Positions 22,910 to 35,859 of a stretch of DNA of 64,000 nt are shown here, piece by piece. The position numbers and the translations under genes were made by a program. Location: the NCBI RefSeq assembly GCF_004011695.2, contig NC_082406.1, forward strand, positions 1,860,001 to 1,924,000, given 5' to 3'. The notes under the pieces were generated by a model. It ran no database searches. It saw nothing but the letters and a program-made list of their open reading frames with translations, and was not told where the DNA came from. This DNA is from Ascochyta rabiei. Lineage: Eukaryota; Ascomycota; Dothideomycetes; Pleosporales; Didymellaceae. The stretch's first letter is position 1. Every line of letters begins with the position of its first letter.

Positions 22910-23882
22910 CTGCTTACTATAAGATTAACATTGCTAAGAACAGTAGGACTGCTAAGCAGTGCTATATGCTCTGTCTCTACTACATTGCTAATAGTAATGT
23001 CTATAGGGACTGTCGTTTCTCTGCTAACTTAGCTTTATAGGGTAGCCTACGTTATAGGGACGCCTAGGCCTACTACTATAGAGAGTGTTATAATAGCAAT
23101 AAGAATTGCCTATTAGTACGTGTTTTGTCTCCTTTTAGCTTATTTTAGTATCTTTTAATATGTTTAGGGCCCTAATAAGTATACTAACAGCTATTTAAGG
23201 CTTTCTAGCAACATAGCGCGCCTTTACTCTAGTTACTGCCTAGTTACTACTACTTATGCTGCTATTATTAATATAGCTAGCGTTAAGGCTACCCCTATAA
23301 CACCTGCTACCACTACGCCTATATCTATTAATAAGAAGACTATAATAGGCAAGTCTATTATTAACTAGGCTAGCTTGTTACTAGGTATAATTTAAGAGTA
23401 TGTTCTAACACGTTTTAGCTTATTATAGCATAATCTAACCTTTATAGAAACTATTTGCTATAGGAAGAGTTACTTACACTCTATAATAGCAACACTTACG
23501 CACGTAAGTTAACCTTATCTAGCATCTATATTAAAAAGTAAGATTAATCTAAGGCTAGCGCTGTTAAGGCTAAGATAAAGCAAAGAAAGTTGTTAGAGGA
23601 GAGTAGTAGTAAGTCTAATCTAGATGCGCCTATTACCCCCTATAAGAAGGTATTATAGCACATTTTAACCTATTTTAACAATATCTAACTTCTTTTAGTT
23701 AAAGTACTAGATTGCAGGCACTAGAAAGACCCTTAGTTAACTCTAGGAGGAACAAGAGGAGTAGGAGGCTGCTAAACAGGCCGCCGCTAACGCTGCTGCT
23801 GCTACTGCTGCTGCTGCTGCTAAAAAGCCTTATAGTAGTTACAAGGCTGCTACTTATACCTATAGTAGTAGTTATAGTTAAT
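22910..23882 (+). pseudogene. Protein-like relic antisense to Gypsy X, copy A
   Basis: Plus-strand coding-like segments lie between the 3' LTR and integrase. They are: a Cys/Tyr-rich stretch from about 22,910 (start ATGTTAATACC); a Thr/Ile-rich stretch near 23,255-23,390; a Lys-rich part near 23,490-23,650; and an alanine-rich part near 23,750-23,880 (EEQEE..EAAKQAAANAAAAT). Stops are TAA/TAG and there are several frame changes or introns. The leucine-rich open frame at 23712..23897 is the wrong frame of the alanine-rich part. Unidentified; the same sequence is at about 31,733-32,705. Confidence 0.4.
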
Positions 23883-24479
23883 AGATATTCCCTATAATAG
23901 AAGGTTGAGATTAATAATACGTAAGTTTGTGGTTAGTAGATAGTTTTAGGCTAATATAGCAATTAGGTGCATTACACTCTTAGATAGTCTAAATAATACT
24001 AGGAAGGTGTTCTTCTATACTAATTCTCCTATATATACTTATAATCATAACTATATAATATAGCATGTAACTTTCTTTATGTCTTTATGTTAGAAATAGC
24101 TATAATAGGCTAAAAGATATCTACTTTAGCTAGTCTGTATTTCTTAGGGTAAGGTAGGGTTATATTTTCCCTTAGCGTAAACTATTAAATACTTATTAAT
24201 TAAAAAACCCCTGTAGAGAAAAATTATAATTAAGTAAAGGTATTTAGCCTTTTTAGTCCTCCCCTTTTTTAGACTTTAACCTTAATATTTTATTACGCAG
24301 TCTAAGCAGTTACTTCATAGTTTTCTAGTATTATTTTAGCGCTTCTTTAGAAAGATTTGTGCTAATTTCCTAGGAATTTTCTAAGTTAGGGAATCTGTAC
24401 TAATTAATAAGGTATTCCTACTGTTTATTATCTAGTTAACTTCTGTTAAGGACTTTCTCTATATCCTACACCTTCTCTT

Positions 24480-27300
24480 CCCCTTTAACTATAGGTTCTT
24501 ATATTTATTCCTATATAATTAGGAGTTAACTTCTTAGTATATATAGGTCTAGCAGTAACGCATAGAATACTAGATAGATCTCTTTTATCTCTAGTAGGTC
24601 TACTCTATATGCACTAGGGCTAATCTAGGCTATAATAGTCCTAGGTCTTAGGTATTTCTAGTCTAGCTTCTTTTTTAGGTGTACTGTCCTAATGTTCTTA
24701 CTATAGACTAGTACTTTGTTGCCTACTTTAAAGGGTGCTAGTAGTTATTTCTTATCCAAGTGTTTCTTTTAATACTTATTTAACTTTTTTATATTTGCTT
24801 TGCAGGTAGCCTATAAGGCAATAACTCTAGCAGCTAATTCCTTTGCAAGGGGAGATTCTCTGTCTTTTAATGCTAAAGTAGGCTAATCTGTGCCCCTTAG
24901 ATCTATACTATAACAGGCTTAGAAAGGTGTTATATTTATAGATACGTAAATACTATTATTATACACAAATTCTGTAATTAAAATCTATAGGGCCTAATTA
25001 TCTTATTCTAGAGTATAGTAGCAACGTAAGTACCATTTAAGAGTTTAATTTTGCCTTTCTATTTAGCTATCTGTCTAGGGATAATAGGCTAATATTAAGG
25101 CTTGTCTTAAGTTTAAATAGTAGTTAAAGGTTTCCTACGTCTTTAAGTTTATTAGCAGCCCCTAATCTAAGATAATTTGTGCTAGCGCGCTGTGTAAGCA
25201 GATAATTTCTCTAATCTAGGTATATGCTAGGTCTTTTCTATCTTAATTAGCCCTAGCTAGTATGTAGTGTAATATTTTAGTTAATTTATATACTATTACT
25301 AGTATAGAGTTATACACTAGCCTAGGTACCTTACTAGAAGGTAATTCCATAATAAAGTCTATTATTATATCCTTCTATAGTTAGCTTAGTACTAGTAAAG
25401 GTTGTAATAACCTATACAGTTTATGTTAGGTAGTAGTTAATCTCCTACATACTAAGCAGTTATAGCAGTAGTTAGATATATCCTTAGTAATGCCCTTCTA
25501 GGTATATCTGCGCTAAATCTTCTCTAAGGTCCTTTATGCTCTAAAGTGTCCTAATATCAGGTTATTGTGACGTTCTTTAATTACTTACACCTTATCTTCT
25601 AGCCTTATAATTAAGATACGCTTCTCCTTAGCTGTATTATCTTTTTCTAGGTTATTTTATCCTATTTTAACATTACTTAACTCTTTTTTAGTGCTAGAGA
25701 GTTTGTCTGTGTTATCTAAGTCTGTTGTTAGCTCTGTGTACCTGTTCTCTTTTACATCTTCTCTTTTAAGATCCCTTATGTCTTTTCTTTCTTTTATAGA
25801 TAAATATAGGGTTATAGCTGCTACTAGGGGAGTATTAGAGTTCCTTCTAGTTAGGATATCCTAAAGTAGTTATATAAAAGCCTTATTATACTTTTATAAG
25901 AGGTCTTATACCTCTCTTATATAAATAGGACGCTGTAAGGGTCTATCTGTAGGGTTTGTAGACCCTAGGTAATAAGTAATTATAAAGTTAAACTTAGATA
26001 ACACTAAGTATGCTGTTACTTACTAATAGCTAAGAACCTTTATCTCTATAAACTATTTTAGGTTTTAGTAATCTGTTAGGATCTTAAAGAAGGTACTGTC
26101 TAAGTATCTTTGCTAATGCTGTAGGCTCTAGATAATTATAAGAAGTTCCTAGTTGTAAGTATTATAGTTATACTTAGCTTAGATAAACTTCTTTAAATAG
26201 AAGTCTACAGGCCTCTATTAGGCCAGCTTCCCCTCCCTAGGGACTAGTTAACTAAGGATTCCTAAGATAGCGCCTCTAGAGGCATCTACTTCTATTCTAG
26301 TCTGCCTCCTAGGTATAAAATTAACTAAGATAGGTATATTAATAAATAAATCCTTTATATTCTAGAAAGCTTATAGGGATTCTTTACTTAGCTTAAGAGG
26401 CTAACTCTCCTCCTTTCTTATTACTTAACTAGATTTAGCTAAATTTAGCCCTTTCTAGGTTAATTAGGTTAATAGCAAGGCTAATTTAGAAAACCCTGTA
26501 ATAAACCTCTAATAGTAGTTTATAAAGCCTATAAATACTTAGATATTACAAACTGTGCGCAGGATTAGCTATTCTTAGATTATTTTAACCCTGTCTAGGT
26601 TAATGCTTACTCCTTTAGGTAAGATTATGTACCTAAGGTACTCTATATGTTAATAGTGCTATCTACACTTATCTAAGCGCATATAGAGGTTTACTTTACA
26701 AAGCCTTTCTAAGACCTCCTTAACATGTCTAACGTAGTCTTCCTCTGTCTTAGAGTATACTAATATGTTGTCTAGATATATAATATAAGTTACATTAACT
26801 AATCCTATTAGTGCCTTGTTTATATAGGCCTAAAACTAGGTAGAAGTATTTATAAGTCTAAATAGTATTACTATGTACTTAAAATGTCTATACCTAGTTT
26901 AAAAAGCAGTCTTCTACTTATTCTCTTTCTTAATTTAGATATAGTAATATACCTTATATACATCTAGTTCAGTATAGAACTTAGCTTGCGCTAGTTGTTC
27001 TAGTGACTCTGTAATTAGTAGTAATAGATAGTAGTTTTTAACTATTATCTTGTTTAGACCTCTATAGTCTACACACAGTTATAGGTTACTATCTTTCTTC
27101 TTTAAAAAGAGAATAGGCGCCCCTACTAGTAACCTTAAGTGTTCTATCTAACTACATTGTAGATATTCTGCTAGATACTTCCTATATATCTCTAATTCTA
27201 TTACAGATAGCCTGTATAATAGTTAGTAAGGGGAAGTAGCTCCTTCTATAATATTAATTACTAGGTTGTGCTCTCTATACTCTAGTAGGACCTAAGTATT
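24480..27300 (-). pseudogene. Gypsy X pol relic (copy A): RT, RNase H, integrase
   Basis: Read on the minus strand from high to low coordinates. The reverse transcriptase shows FKYIVIPF near 26,880 and the catalytic motif as YLDN (canonical YLDD) at about 26,763-26,778, followed by ILVYSKTEEDYVRHVKEVLE. RNase H has VDASRGAILGILSQ near 26,250 and FYLKKF near 26,180. The integrase C-terminal part (about 24,550-25,250) reads LKWYLRCYYTLE..DN, then FKVGNKVLVYSKNIRTVHLKKKLD, then a GPY-like SPSAYRVDL. All breaks are TAA/TAG, and D-to-N at the active site fits G-to-A mutation. Not functional. Confidence 0.88.
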
Positions 27301-28509
27301 ATCCTTTAATCCTAAGTGCGCATATTTGTCATACACTTCTAGAATTAGGCCCTTTTTAGTAGATATTAGGTTATATATACCTACTAAGTTTACTATATAT
27401 ATATAAACATCTACTAAGAGACTTCTTATAGTGTATTTAAACTCTTTAGCATCTTCTAATACTATTTTCTCTAGTTTAGGAGAGTTCCTATACTTCTTCC
27501 CTTAGAAGAGCATGCACTAGCTTAAATAGCTTAGCTTAGGGTTTGTCTAGTTAATTTAGGGTAATCTAAGGTATATCTTATACCTTTTTAGGTCTATAAC
27601 TACAAAAGGTATCTGTTAGACCTCCTCTCTTCTACAGGAGTTAACAATAGATACTTCTGCTGTAGTTACTCTATAGATAGGTAATTCTGCTCTACCTACA
27701 CCTTTAGCTACTATTTTATTTAATAGTGTAACCTCTAGATCCTACTCCTTTACTAGGAGAACTAAAATTAAGTTTAGTTATAACCCTCTATCTATTAAGG
27801 CTTCTATATTCTCTGTATTACCTATAGATGCTTTAACTATAAGTAGGTATATATATTTTAGGTACACTGCCTTATAAAGAGAGATATTCTTCTTCTTCTT
27901 CTTCTTAGATAATTAAATATAGGCTACAAGAAAGGAGATTAGGTCTTAGGCCCCTTATCTTTTTCTAATTTATTTAAAGTAGGGTCTTTCTAATTTAACT
28001 TTAGCTTTAGGCAGTTAGGGTAGTAGTAACTAGTTTCTCTGTACTTAAGGCATGCATTTTAGGTGTTATATAGCCTATCTTAGCCCTTTTTACCCTTTAT
28101 TAGCTCCTTACAGAACTTCTTAGATTTAAATAACTTTTTTAGAGTTTTTGTGTTCCCCTCTAACCTAGAGTTACTAAATTAGTGCTTCTATAGTCCTTTA
28201 TTAGTTGTCTTGCCCTTAGCTAGAGTTTTCTTAGGTAGCTGTTAGCTATAATAACCTAGTCTCTAGTTAATAATATTAGCTTGTTCCTCTACCTTTAGGA
28301 TTATGTCTCTTTAATTGTAGAGGATAAGGAATAAGTCCTTTTATATGCTAGGGAGCAGTGTAGTAATATATTCTAGGACTTAAAGCTCTAACGTATATAA
28401 GTTACCTAGTTCCCTCTATAGTAGGCGCATAAAGTCTAGCAGATCTATAGGAAACTAAGATTTCTACTACTTATATTGCTTTAAGGATTTATACACTACT
28501 TACTTATAT
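27301..28509 (-). pseudogene. Gypsy X protease/gag relic (copy A), 3' portion
   Basis: Upstream (minus sense) of reverse transcriptase, colinear with 41,390-42,413 plus 44,277-44,385 of copy B. The frame is heavily interrupted and domains are placed by position. The gag N-terminal continuation is at 57,721-58,423. Confidence 0.6.
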
Positions 28510-28708
28510 TGTAAGAGCACTGTAGGCAGGCAATAGAGTAGAGCGAGATAGGACGAATAATAGGGTGATATTTAAGAGATAAGACAAATCCTTAAAAGAT
28601 AAGTCTTAAGGTTTATAAATATTATATACGTGTGTGGCCAGTAGGTCCCTAGGCTTAGCCTAGGACCTAGCTGAGGTATCTCCTAGCGTAGGGAGAATAC
28701 TTGTAACA
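28510..28708 (-). repeat. Gypsy-2 LTR (copy B, 3')
   Basis: 199 bases; followed by the minus-strand purine tract AAAGAGGGGGGGGCTATT. Confidence 0.9.
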
Positions 28709-30980
28709 ATAGCCCCCCCCTCTTTAAAGGTTTGTCCTAAACTGTAGAGAGGTCTCTAGCAACGTTATTAAGCTCTAGAAAAACCTCCTGTAGAGGGAAA
28801 AACTTAGCAGGAGAAATGTAGCACTAGTAGGGGTCTATTAGTTAGCGTCTGTAGGGATAGGAAGCTGTTTAGCACGCAATAGACGCTAGCAATCCTATCC
28901 TCCTAACGTTTGCTTAGTAAGCTACTAGGGCAGTATTGCTGCGCAGCTAGGTAGATAAGTCTTATTTGCAAGAGGCTAGCTAAGGCTAAGTCTTCCCTTA
29001 TACCTTTATTAGCTGCTAGTTAGTAAGCTGTTACTTCTACTAGACGTTACTATAAATAACGCCTTAGTAGTTATTAGCTCTAAAACCTGTAAAGCTAAGG
29101 CTATAGGGAGTGTAATAATTATATACTAAATAGGTAATATGTAAGAGGTATTATTTACTCTCTATATAGCGTACACAGCACTTAGTGCTAGGCTAAGAGT
29201 TACCTTAGGTATGCCTACTGTTTACTCTCTATAATCTCCTAAGTAATTAGGTACCTTAATCCTAGGGCTAAGGCTACTAGAGGCGTAAGTAGTTAGACGT
29301 TGTCTACCTTATAGGCTAGAGCAGTAAGTCCCTAACTAGTAATGTCTGTAAGAGGATTGCTAGCAGCTTCTGTAGCCCTGTTCCTGCGCAAACTAGCCTA
29401 AGATTTACTTATTTGCAGGAGATCTTGTCTGTATGCTAGTGGTAACAGTAAGCTATTAGCCTTGCTATACCTAGTGCCTTACCTAGACCCTTATATAGTA
29501 TAGTCTAGGCTCTAGTATTTATTTATAACGTAAATCTTAGGTAAGATTACTAGTTACCCTTCTAGCAGTTAATAGACCTGTGCCTAGATATTTGTAATAA
29601 GAATTATCTTTCTGTGCAGTAGATTGTAACAGGTAAGAGAGTAGTAAGAGGTTAGGTTATTACTAGAGAGCTACTAGGTAGAGGGAATTTAGTGTATATA
29701 AGGACTATATCTGCTTACTTATAGTACCTTATTATCTCTATACCTTTATCTATATCTGCCTTCTAGCCCTTACCTTCTATACTATAACGCCCTATCTAAC
29801 ATATATCTCCTATAAGGCTCTACCTAACTATATCTACTAGCTGCCTAAGAGTATACAGCCTTAGCTGTTGCTTTTACAGTACTAGTGCTGTACCAGCATT
29901 ACGCACTTAACTACCTTATCTAAGAGTAACCCTAATAGCACTATCTTGTCCTTTATCTATGTCTTTTGTTAGCCTAGTAGGTATAGGCTTTGTAAGGACA
30001 ACTTTAGCGTATGCCCTTGCTGCGTCTAATTAAAGAAAGAGAGGTGTGTTAAGGTATTTCCTGTGCTGTTCTAGTGTCTACTCTTACTAACTTTTATAGA
30101 TTACTCTATTTTCTGTTAAGCCTGTAACATACTTAATTTCTTAATTAAGCATGCCCTCTGTAAGACAAATAATAAGACAGTTACCTAAGGTAACTAGGCA
30201 ACTAATAATAATATAATTACTTAGGTGCAGGCGTACTAGCAGACTACCTATAACTACGCTAAGGCTTATTATAACAGCTTTATTGCCTATAATACTGTAG
30301 TTTATTACTATATTAATAAGTCTAGTCTAAGTAAGACTAAGTATGCTTAAGCCTGTTAGGATTTTTAGTTATATAACCTTAAGTAGTATATTATAGGTGT
30401 TTTTCCTCTTCTTCTTTCTTATACAGAGCTAACTTATTATAGGCTACTATTAGGACTATTAGTATAAAGCTTCCTAACAGCATTATAATTAACAGCATAA
30501 TTAAGAATTACTTCTAGAAGACAGGTAGTGCTTATAACGCAGAAAAGCGGTAGTACTATTATAGTACTAACCTGCCTTCTGCTGTTTAGGCTCTGTTAGC
30601 TCCTTTTAAGCAGTTTTTGTTGTCTCTAACTAAACCTACCCTAGGTAGTTATTATTATTACAGCCCCTTCTATAAGATAAGCCCTTCTAAGGGTTATAGA
30701 GGAGCTGCTTAAGCTGCAGTTATAGTTATAAAGACCCTCTATTCCTATAATACTTCTTAATAGACTAGTAGATAATAATAAAACTCTCCTCTCCTATAAA
30801 TGTGCTAGTCTTTGCTAGTAATGTATTAGATAGACGCTAGGCCTCCTTCAGCCTCTAGTTACACAAGTCCTAGGACTATCTATCCTTACTTTCCTATTAG
30901 CTATTTTAGAGTAGGGTTTATAAGGCGGACCTCTAAGGACGTCCCCTCTTTTACTTTAGTTGCGCTAGTCTGTAAGTTGT
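28709..30980 (-). mobile_element. Gypsy-2 copy B, 3' internal region
   Basis: 2.27 kb between the 3' LTR and the X-B insertion point (GTTGT at 30,976-30,980). No gag-pol domain is recognisable on the minus strand; the plus strand from about 30,153 holds the same protein-like relic as copy A. Differences from copy A are mainly C/T and G/A up to about 30,504, after which the copies become almost identical. Confidence 0.75.
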
Positions 30981-31182
30981 TGTAAAGAGTGTACAAAGCG
31001 ATCACAAGGGAGGATAGGGTTAAAGAGGATAGCAGGTGTATTGAGGTACGTAGTGTGTAGTAACAAGACTGATTACTAGAGTATTAGTAATAACCTCTAA
31101 TACCTTTATATAGTCTGGGCTAGCTAGCCCTATAGTAGCTCGCTAAGACTAGTAGAGGTACCTCTAGGCCTAGCGCCTAATA
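30981..31182 (-). repeat. Family X LTR (copy B, 3')
   Basis: 202 bases; identical by eye to the LTR at 22,158. Confidence 0.9.
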
Positions 31183-31732
31183 ATGCCTCCCTTTTCTAGA
31201 TTGTTTAGCTTAAACAATAGTATAATTAGCAATACTGTATTATTTTAGCCTAGCTTTAGATGTGTTTACTCTGTCTATCCTGTTATAGCCATTTCTAACT
31301 AGTTTTAGGCGTTTTAGACGCCTTGTAAGGCTAGATAGGGCTTAATACTAATTCTACCTTTACCTAGTAAAAGTTAAACAGAAATCCTCTCTTACCTCTT
31401 ACTTTACCTCTAGGGTCTAGGCAGCCGCCTGCGCAGGCTAGAGCTCTAACTAGGTAGCTAGCAGCATATAAGCTATCTATACCCCTAGTTTTATTAGTTA
31501 TTACTATATCCTACTTTATTTTAGTAAGTACTAACCTATTCTGTCTAGTACTTTTGTAAGGATAGCTAAGGGATTTTCTAGGTCTTTCTAGCACGTTCTG
31601 ACACGTTTTGGCAGATAGTACCACACAACACACCCTAGTAACCTTTTTAGACTGTTCCTAACTGCTACCGCCTACTACTAACTGTTACTAACTGTTACTA
31701 ACTACTATTTACTATAGTTGTTATGTTAATAC

Positions 31733-32705
31733 CTGCTTACTATAAGATTAACATTGCTAAGAACAGTAGGACTGCTAAGCAGTGCTATATGCTCTGTCTC
31801 TACTACATTGCTAATAGTAATGTCTATAGGGACTGTCGTTTCTCTGCTAACTTAGCTTTATAGGGTAGCCTACGTTATAGGGACGCCTAGGCCTACTACT
31901 ATAGAGAGTGTTATAATAGCAATAAGAATTGCCTATTAGTACGTGTTTTGTCTCCTTTTAGCTTATTTTAGTATCTTTTAATATGTTTAGGGCCCTAATA
32001 AGTATACTAACAGCTATTTAAGGCTTTCTAGCAACATAGCGCGCCTTTACTCTAGTTACTGCCTAGTTACTACTACTTATGCTGCTATTATTAATATAGC
32101 TAGCGTTAAGGCTACCCCTATAACACCTGCTACCACTACGCCTATATCTATTAATAAGAAGACTATAATAGGCAAGTCTATTATTAACTAGGCTAGCTTG
32201 TTACTAGGTATAATTTAAGAGTATGTTCTAACACGTTTTAGCTTATTATAGCATAATCTAACCTTTATAGAAACTATTTGCTATAGGAAGAGTTACTTAC
32301 ACTCTATAATAGCAACACTTACGCACGTAAGTTAACCTTATCTAGCATCTATATTAAAAAGTAAGATTAATCTAAGGCTAGCGCTGTTAAGGCTAAGATA
32401 AAGCAAAGAAAGTTGTTAGAGGAGAGTAGTAGTAAGTCTAATCTAGATGCGCCTATTACCCCCTATAAGAAGGTATTATAGCACATTTTAACCTATTTTA
32501 ACAATATCTAACTTCTTTTAGTTAAAGTACTAGATTGCAGGCACTAGAAAGACCCTTAGTTAACTCTAGGAGGAACAAGAGGAGTAGGAGGCTGCTAAAC
32601 AGGCCGCCGCTAACGCTGCTGCTGCTACTGCTGCTGCTGCTGCTAAAAAGCCTTATAGTAGTTACAAGGCTGCTACTTATACCTATAGTAGTAGTTATAG
32701 TTAAT
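31733..32705 (+). pseudogene. Protein-like relic antisense to Gypsy X, copy B
   Basis: Second copy of the antisense relic at 22,910-23,882, identical wherever I compared, including the alanine-rich repeat. Product unknown. Confidence 0.4.
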
Positions 32706-33299
32706 AGATATTCCCTATAATAGAAGGTTGAGATTAATAATACGTAAGTTTGTGGTTAGTAGATAGTTTTAGGCTAATATAGCAATTAGGTGCATTACAC
32801 TCTTAGATAGTCTAAATAATACTAGGAAGGTGTTCTTCTATACTAATTCTCCTATATATACTTATAATCATAACTATATAATATAGCATGTAACTTTCTT
32901 TATGTCTTTATGTTAGAAATAGCTATAATAGGCTAAAAGATATCTACTTTAGCTAGTCTGTATTTCTTAGGGTAAGGTAGGGTTATATTTTCCCTTAGCG
33001 TAAACTATTAAATACTTATTAATTAAAAAACCCCTGTAGAGAAAAATTATAATTAAGTAAAGGTATTTAGCCTTTTTAGTCCTCCCCTTTTTTAGACTTT
33101 AACCTTAATATTTTATTACGCAGTCTAAGCAGTTACTTCATAGTTTTCTAGTATTATTTTAGCGCTTCTTTAGAAAGATTTGTGCTAATTTCCTAGGAAT
33201 TTTCTAAGTTAGGGAATCTGTACTAATTAATAAGGTATTCCTACTGTTTATTATCTAGTTAACTTCTGTTAAGGACTTTCTCTATATCCTACACCTTCT

Positions 33300-35614
33300 C
33301 TTCCCCTTTAACTATAGGTTCTTATATTTATTCCTATATAATTAGGAGTTAACTTCTTAGTATATATAGGTCTAGCAGTAACGCATAGAATACTAGATAG
33401 ATCCCTTTTATTCCTAGCAGGTCTACTCTATATGCACTAGGGCTAATCTAGGCTATAATAGTCCTAGGTCCTAGGTATTTCTAGTCTAGCTTCTTTTTTA
33501 GGCGTACTGTCCTAATATTCTTACTAGAGACTAGTACTTTGTTGCCTACTTTAAAGGGTGCTAGTAGTTATTTCTTATTTAAGTGTTTCTTTTAATACTT
33601 GTTTAACTTTTCTATATTTACTTTGTAGGTAGCCTATAAGGTAATAACTCTAGCAGCTAATTCCTTTATAAGGGGAGATTCTCTACCTTTTAATGCTAAA
33701 GTAGGCTAATCTGTGCTCCTTAGATCTATACTATAATAGGCTTAGAAAGGTGTTATATTTATAGATATATAAATGCTATTATTATATATAAATTCTGTAA
33801 TTAAAATCTATAGGGCCTAATTTTCTTATTCTAGAGTACAGTAGCAATATAAGTACTGTTTAAGAGTCTAATTTTACCTTTCTATTTAGCTATCTGTCTA
33901 GGGATAATAGGCTAACGTTAAGACTTGTCTTAAGTTTAAATAGTAGTTAAAGGTTTCCTATATCTTTAAGTTTATTAGTAGCCCCTAATCTAAGATAATT
34001 TATACTAGCGCGCTATATAAGTAGATAATTTCTCTAATCTAGGTATACGCTAGATCTTTTCTATCCTAATTAGCTCTAGCTAGTATGTAGTGTTACATTT
34101 TAGTTAATTTACATACTACTTCTAGTATAGAGTTATACACTAGACTAGCCACCTTACTAGAGGGTAATTCTGTAATAAAATCTATTATTACGTCCTTCTA
34201 TAGTTAGCTTAGCACTAGTAAAGGTTATAATAACCTATACAGTTTATGTTAGGCAGCAGTTAATCTCCTACATACTAAGCAGTTGTAGTAGTAGTTAGAT
34301 ATGTCCTTAGTAATACCCTTCTAGGTGTATCTGCGCTAAATCTTCTCTAAGGTCCTTTGTGCTCTAAAGTGTCCTAATATTAGGTTATTATAACGTTCTT
34401 AAATAACTTACACTTTATCTTTTAGCCTTATAAGTAAGATACGCCTCTCTTTAGCTATATTATCTTTTTCTAGGTTATTTTGTCCTATTTTAACGTTACT
34501 TAACTCTTTTTTAGTGCTAGAGAGTTTATCTATATTATCTAAGTCTGTTGGTAGCTCTGTGTAACTGTTCTCTCTTAACTCTTCTCTTTTAAGATTCCTT
34601 ATGTCCTTTCTTTCTTTCATAGACAAACAAAGGGTTATAGCCGCTACTAGGGGAGTATTAGGGTTCCTTCTAGTTAGGATATCCTAAAGTAGTTATATAA
34701 AAGCCTTATTATACTTTTATAAGAGGTCTTATACCTCTCTTATATAAATAGAATACTATAAGGGTCTATCTATAGGGTTTATAGACCCTAGGCAATAAGT
34801 AATTACAAAGTTAAACTTAGATAACACTAAATATTCCCTTACTTGCTAATAGCTAAGAACCTTTGTCTCTATAAACTATTTTAGGTTTTAGTAATCTATT
34901 AGGATCTTAAAGAAGGTACTGTCTAAGTATCTTTACTAATACTGTAGGCTCTAGATAATTATAAGAAGTTCCTAGTTGTAAGTATTATAGTTATACTTAG
35001 CTTAGATAAACTTCTTTAAATAGAAGTCTACAGGCCTCTATTAGGCCAGCTTCTCCTCCCTAGGGACTAGGTAACTAAGGATTCCTAAAATAGCGCCTCT
35101 AGAGGCATCTACTTTAATCCTAGTCTGTCTCCTAGGTATAAAATAAACTAAGATAGGTATATTAATAAATAAATCCTTTATATTCTAGAAAGCTTATAGG
35201 GATTCTTTACTTAGCTTAAGAGGCTAAATCTCCTCCTTTCTTATTACTTAACTAGATTTAGCTGAATTTAGCCCTTTCTAGGTTAATTAGGTTAATAGCA
35301 AGGCTAATTTAGAAAACCCTATAATAAACCTCTAATAGTAGTTTATAAAGCCTATAAATACTTAGATATTACAAACTATACGCAGGATTAGCTATTCTTA
35401 GATTGTTTTAACCCTATCTAGGTTAATGCTTACCCCTTTAGGTAAGACTATGTACCTAAGGTACTCTATACATTAATAGTGCTATTTACACTTATCTAAG
35501 CGTACATAGAGGTTTACTTTACAAAGCCTCTCTAAGACCTCCTTAACATGTCTAACGTAGTCTTCCTCTGTCTTAGAGTATACTAATATATTGTCTAGAT
35601 ATATAATATAAGTT
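33300..35614 (-). pseudogene. Gypsy X pol relic (copy B): end of RT, RNase H, integrase
   Basis: Colinear with copy A 24,480-26,790. The RT motif reads YLDN at about 35,587-35,602, only a dozen bases from the Copia insertion. RNase H lies near 35,000-35,130 and the integrase end near 33,370-34,070. A 72-codon piece stays open at 34626..34408 (Lys/Glu-rich linker between RNase H and integrase), showing that this copy has fewer stops locally than copy A. Not functional. Confidence 0.85.
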
Positions 35615-35776
35615 TGTTAGATAATATGCTTAATGTGTAAAGATGATGATAAAGGTGATTGATTTATGATTATCTGTCTTAATGGCTCATTTTATGTGTG
35701 TGTGCCGCTAGCCCCTAAGTTAACCGAGGTTAACCCCAAAACCCTAACTTGGCTTAGCAAGGTCGGTTATCTGACA
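35615..35776 (-). repeat. Copia LTR (3')
   Basis: 162 bases; differs from the other LTR at roughly a dozen positions by eye, mostly transitions. Confidence 0.9.
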
Positions 35777-35859
35777 CACCCCCTTAGCTTTAAGGCCTTA
35801 TTAAAGCTGGACACTATTAGCTCCTATTGTACCTCTAGGTCAGCGAGCTTTTAGTTAAG

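Larger units (their letters stand above)
22158..28509 (-). mobile_element. Gypsy family X copy A, main part
   Basis: A minus-strand Ty3/Gypsy element: 3' LTR 22,158-22,359, purine tract, a 3' region with antisense coding-like sequence, then integrase, RNase H, reverse transcriptase and gag. It is inserted in Gypsy-2-A at GTTGT. Its gag is cut at TATAT (28,505-28,509) by Gypsy-2-B and resumes at 57,721-58,423, where Gypsy-2-C cuts it again. The 5' LTR lies beyond the window. Confidence 0.88.

Noticed and set aside
23712..23897. Leucine-run open frame, repeated exactly at 32535..32720
   Set aside because: It is a shifted frame of an alanine-coding GCTGCT run in the antisense relic; the alanine frame fits the flanking coding-like sequence better.
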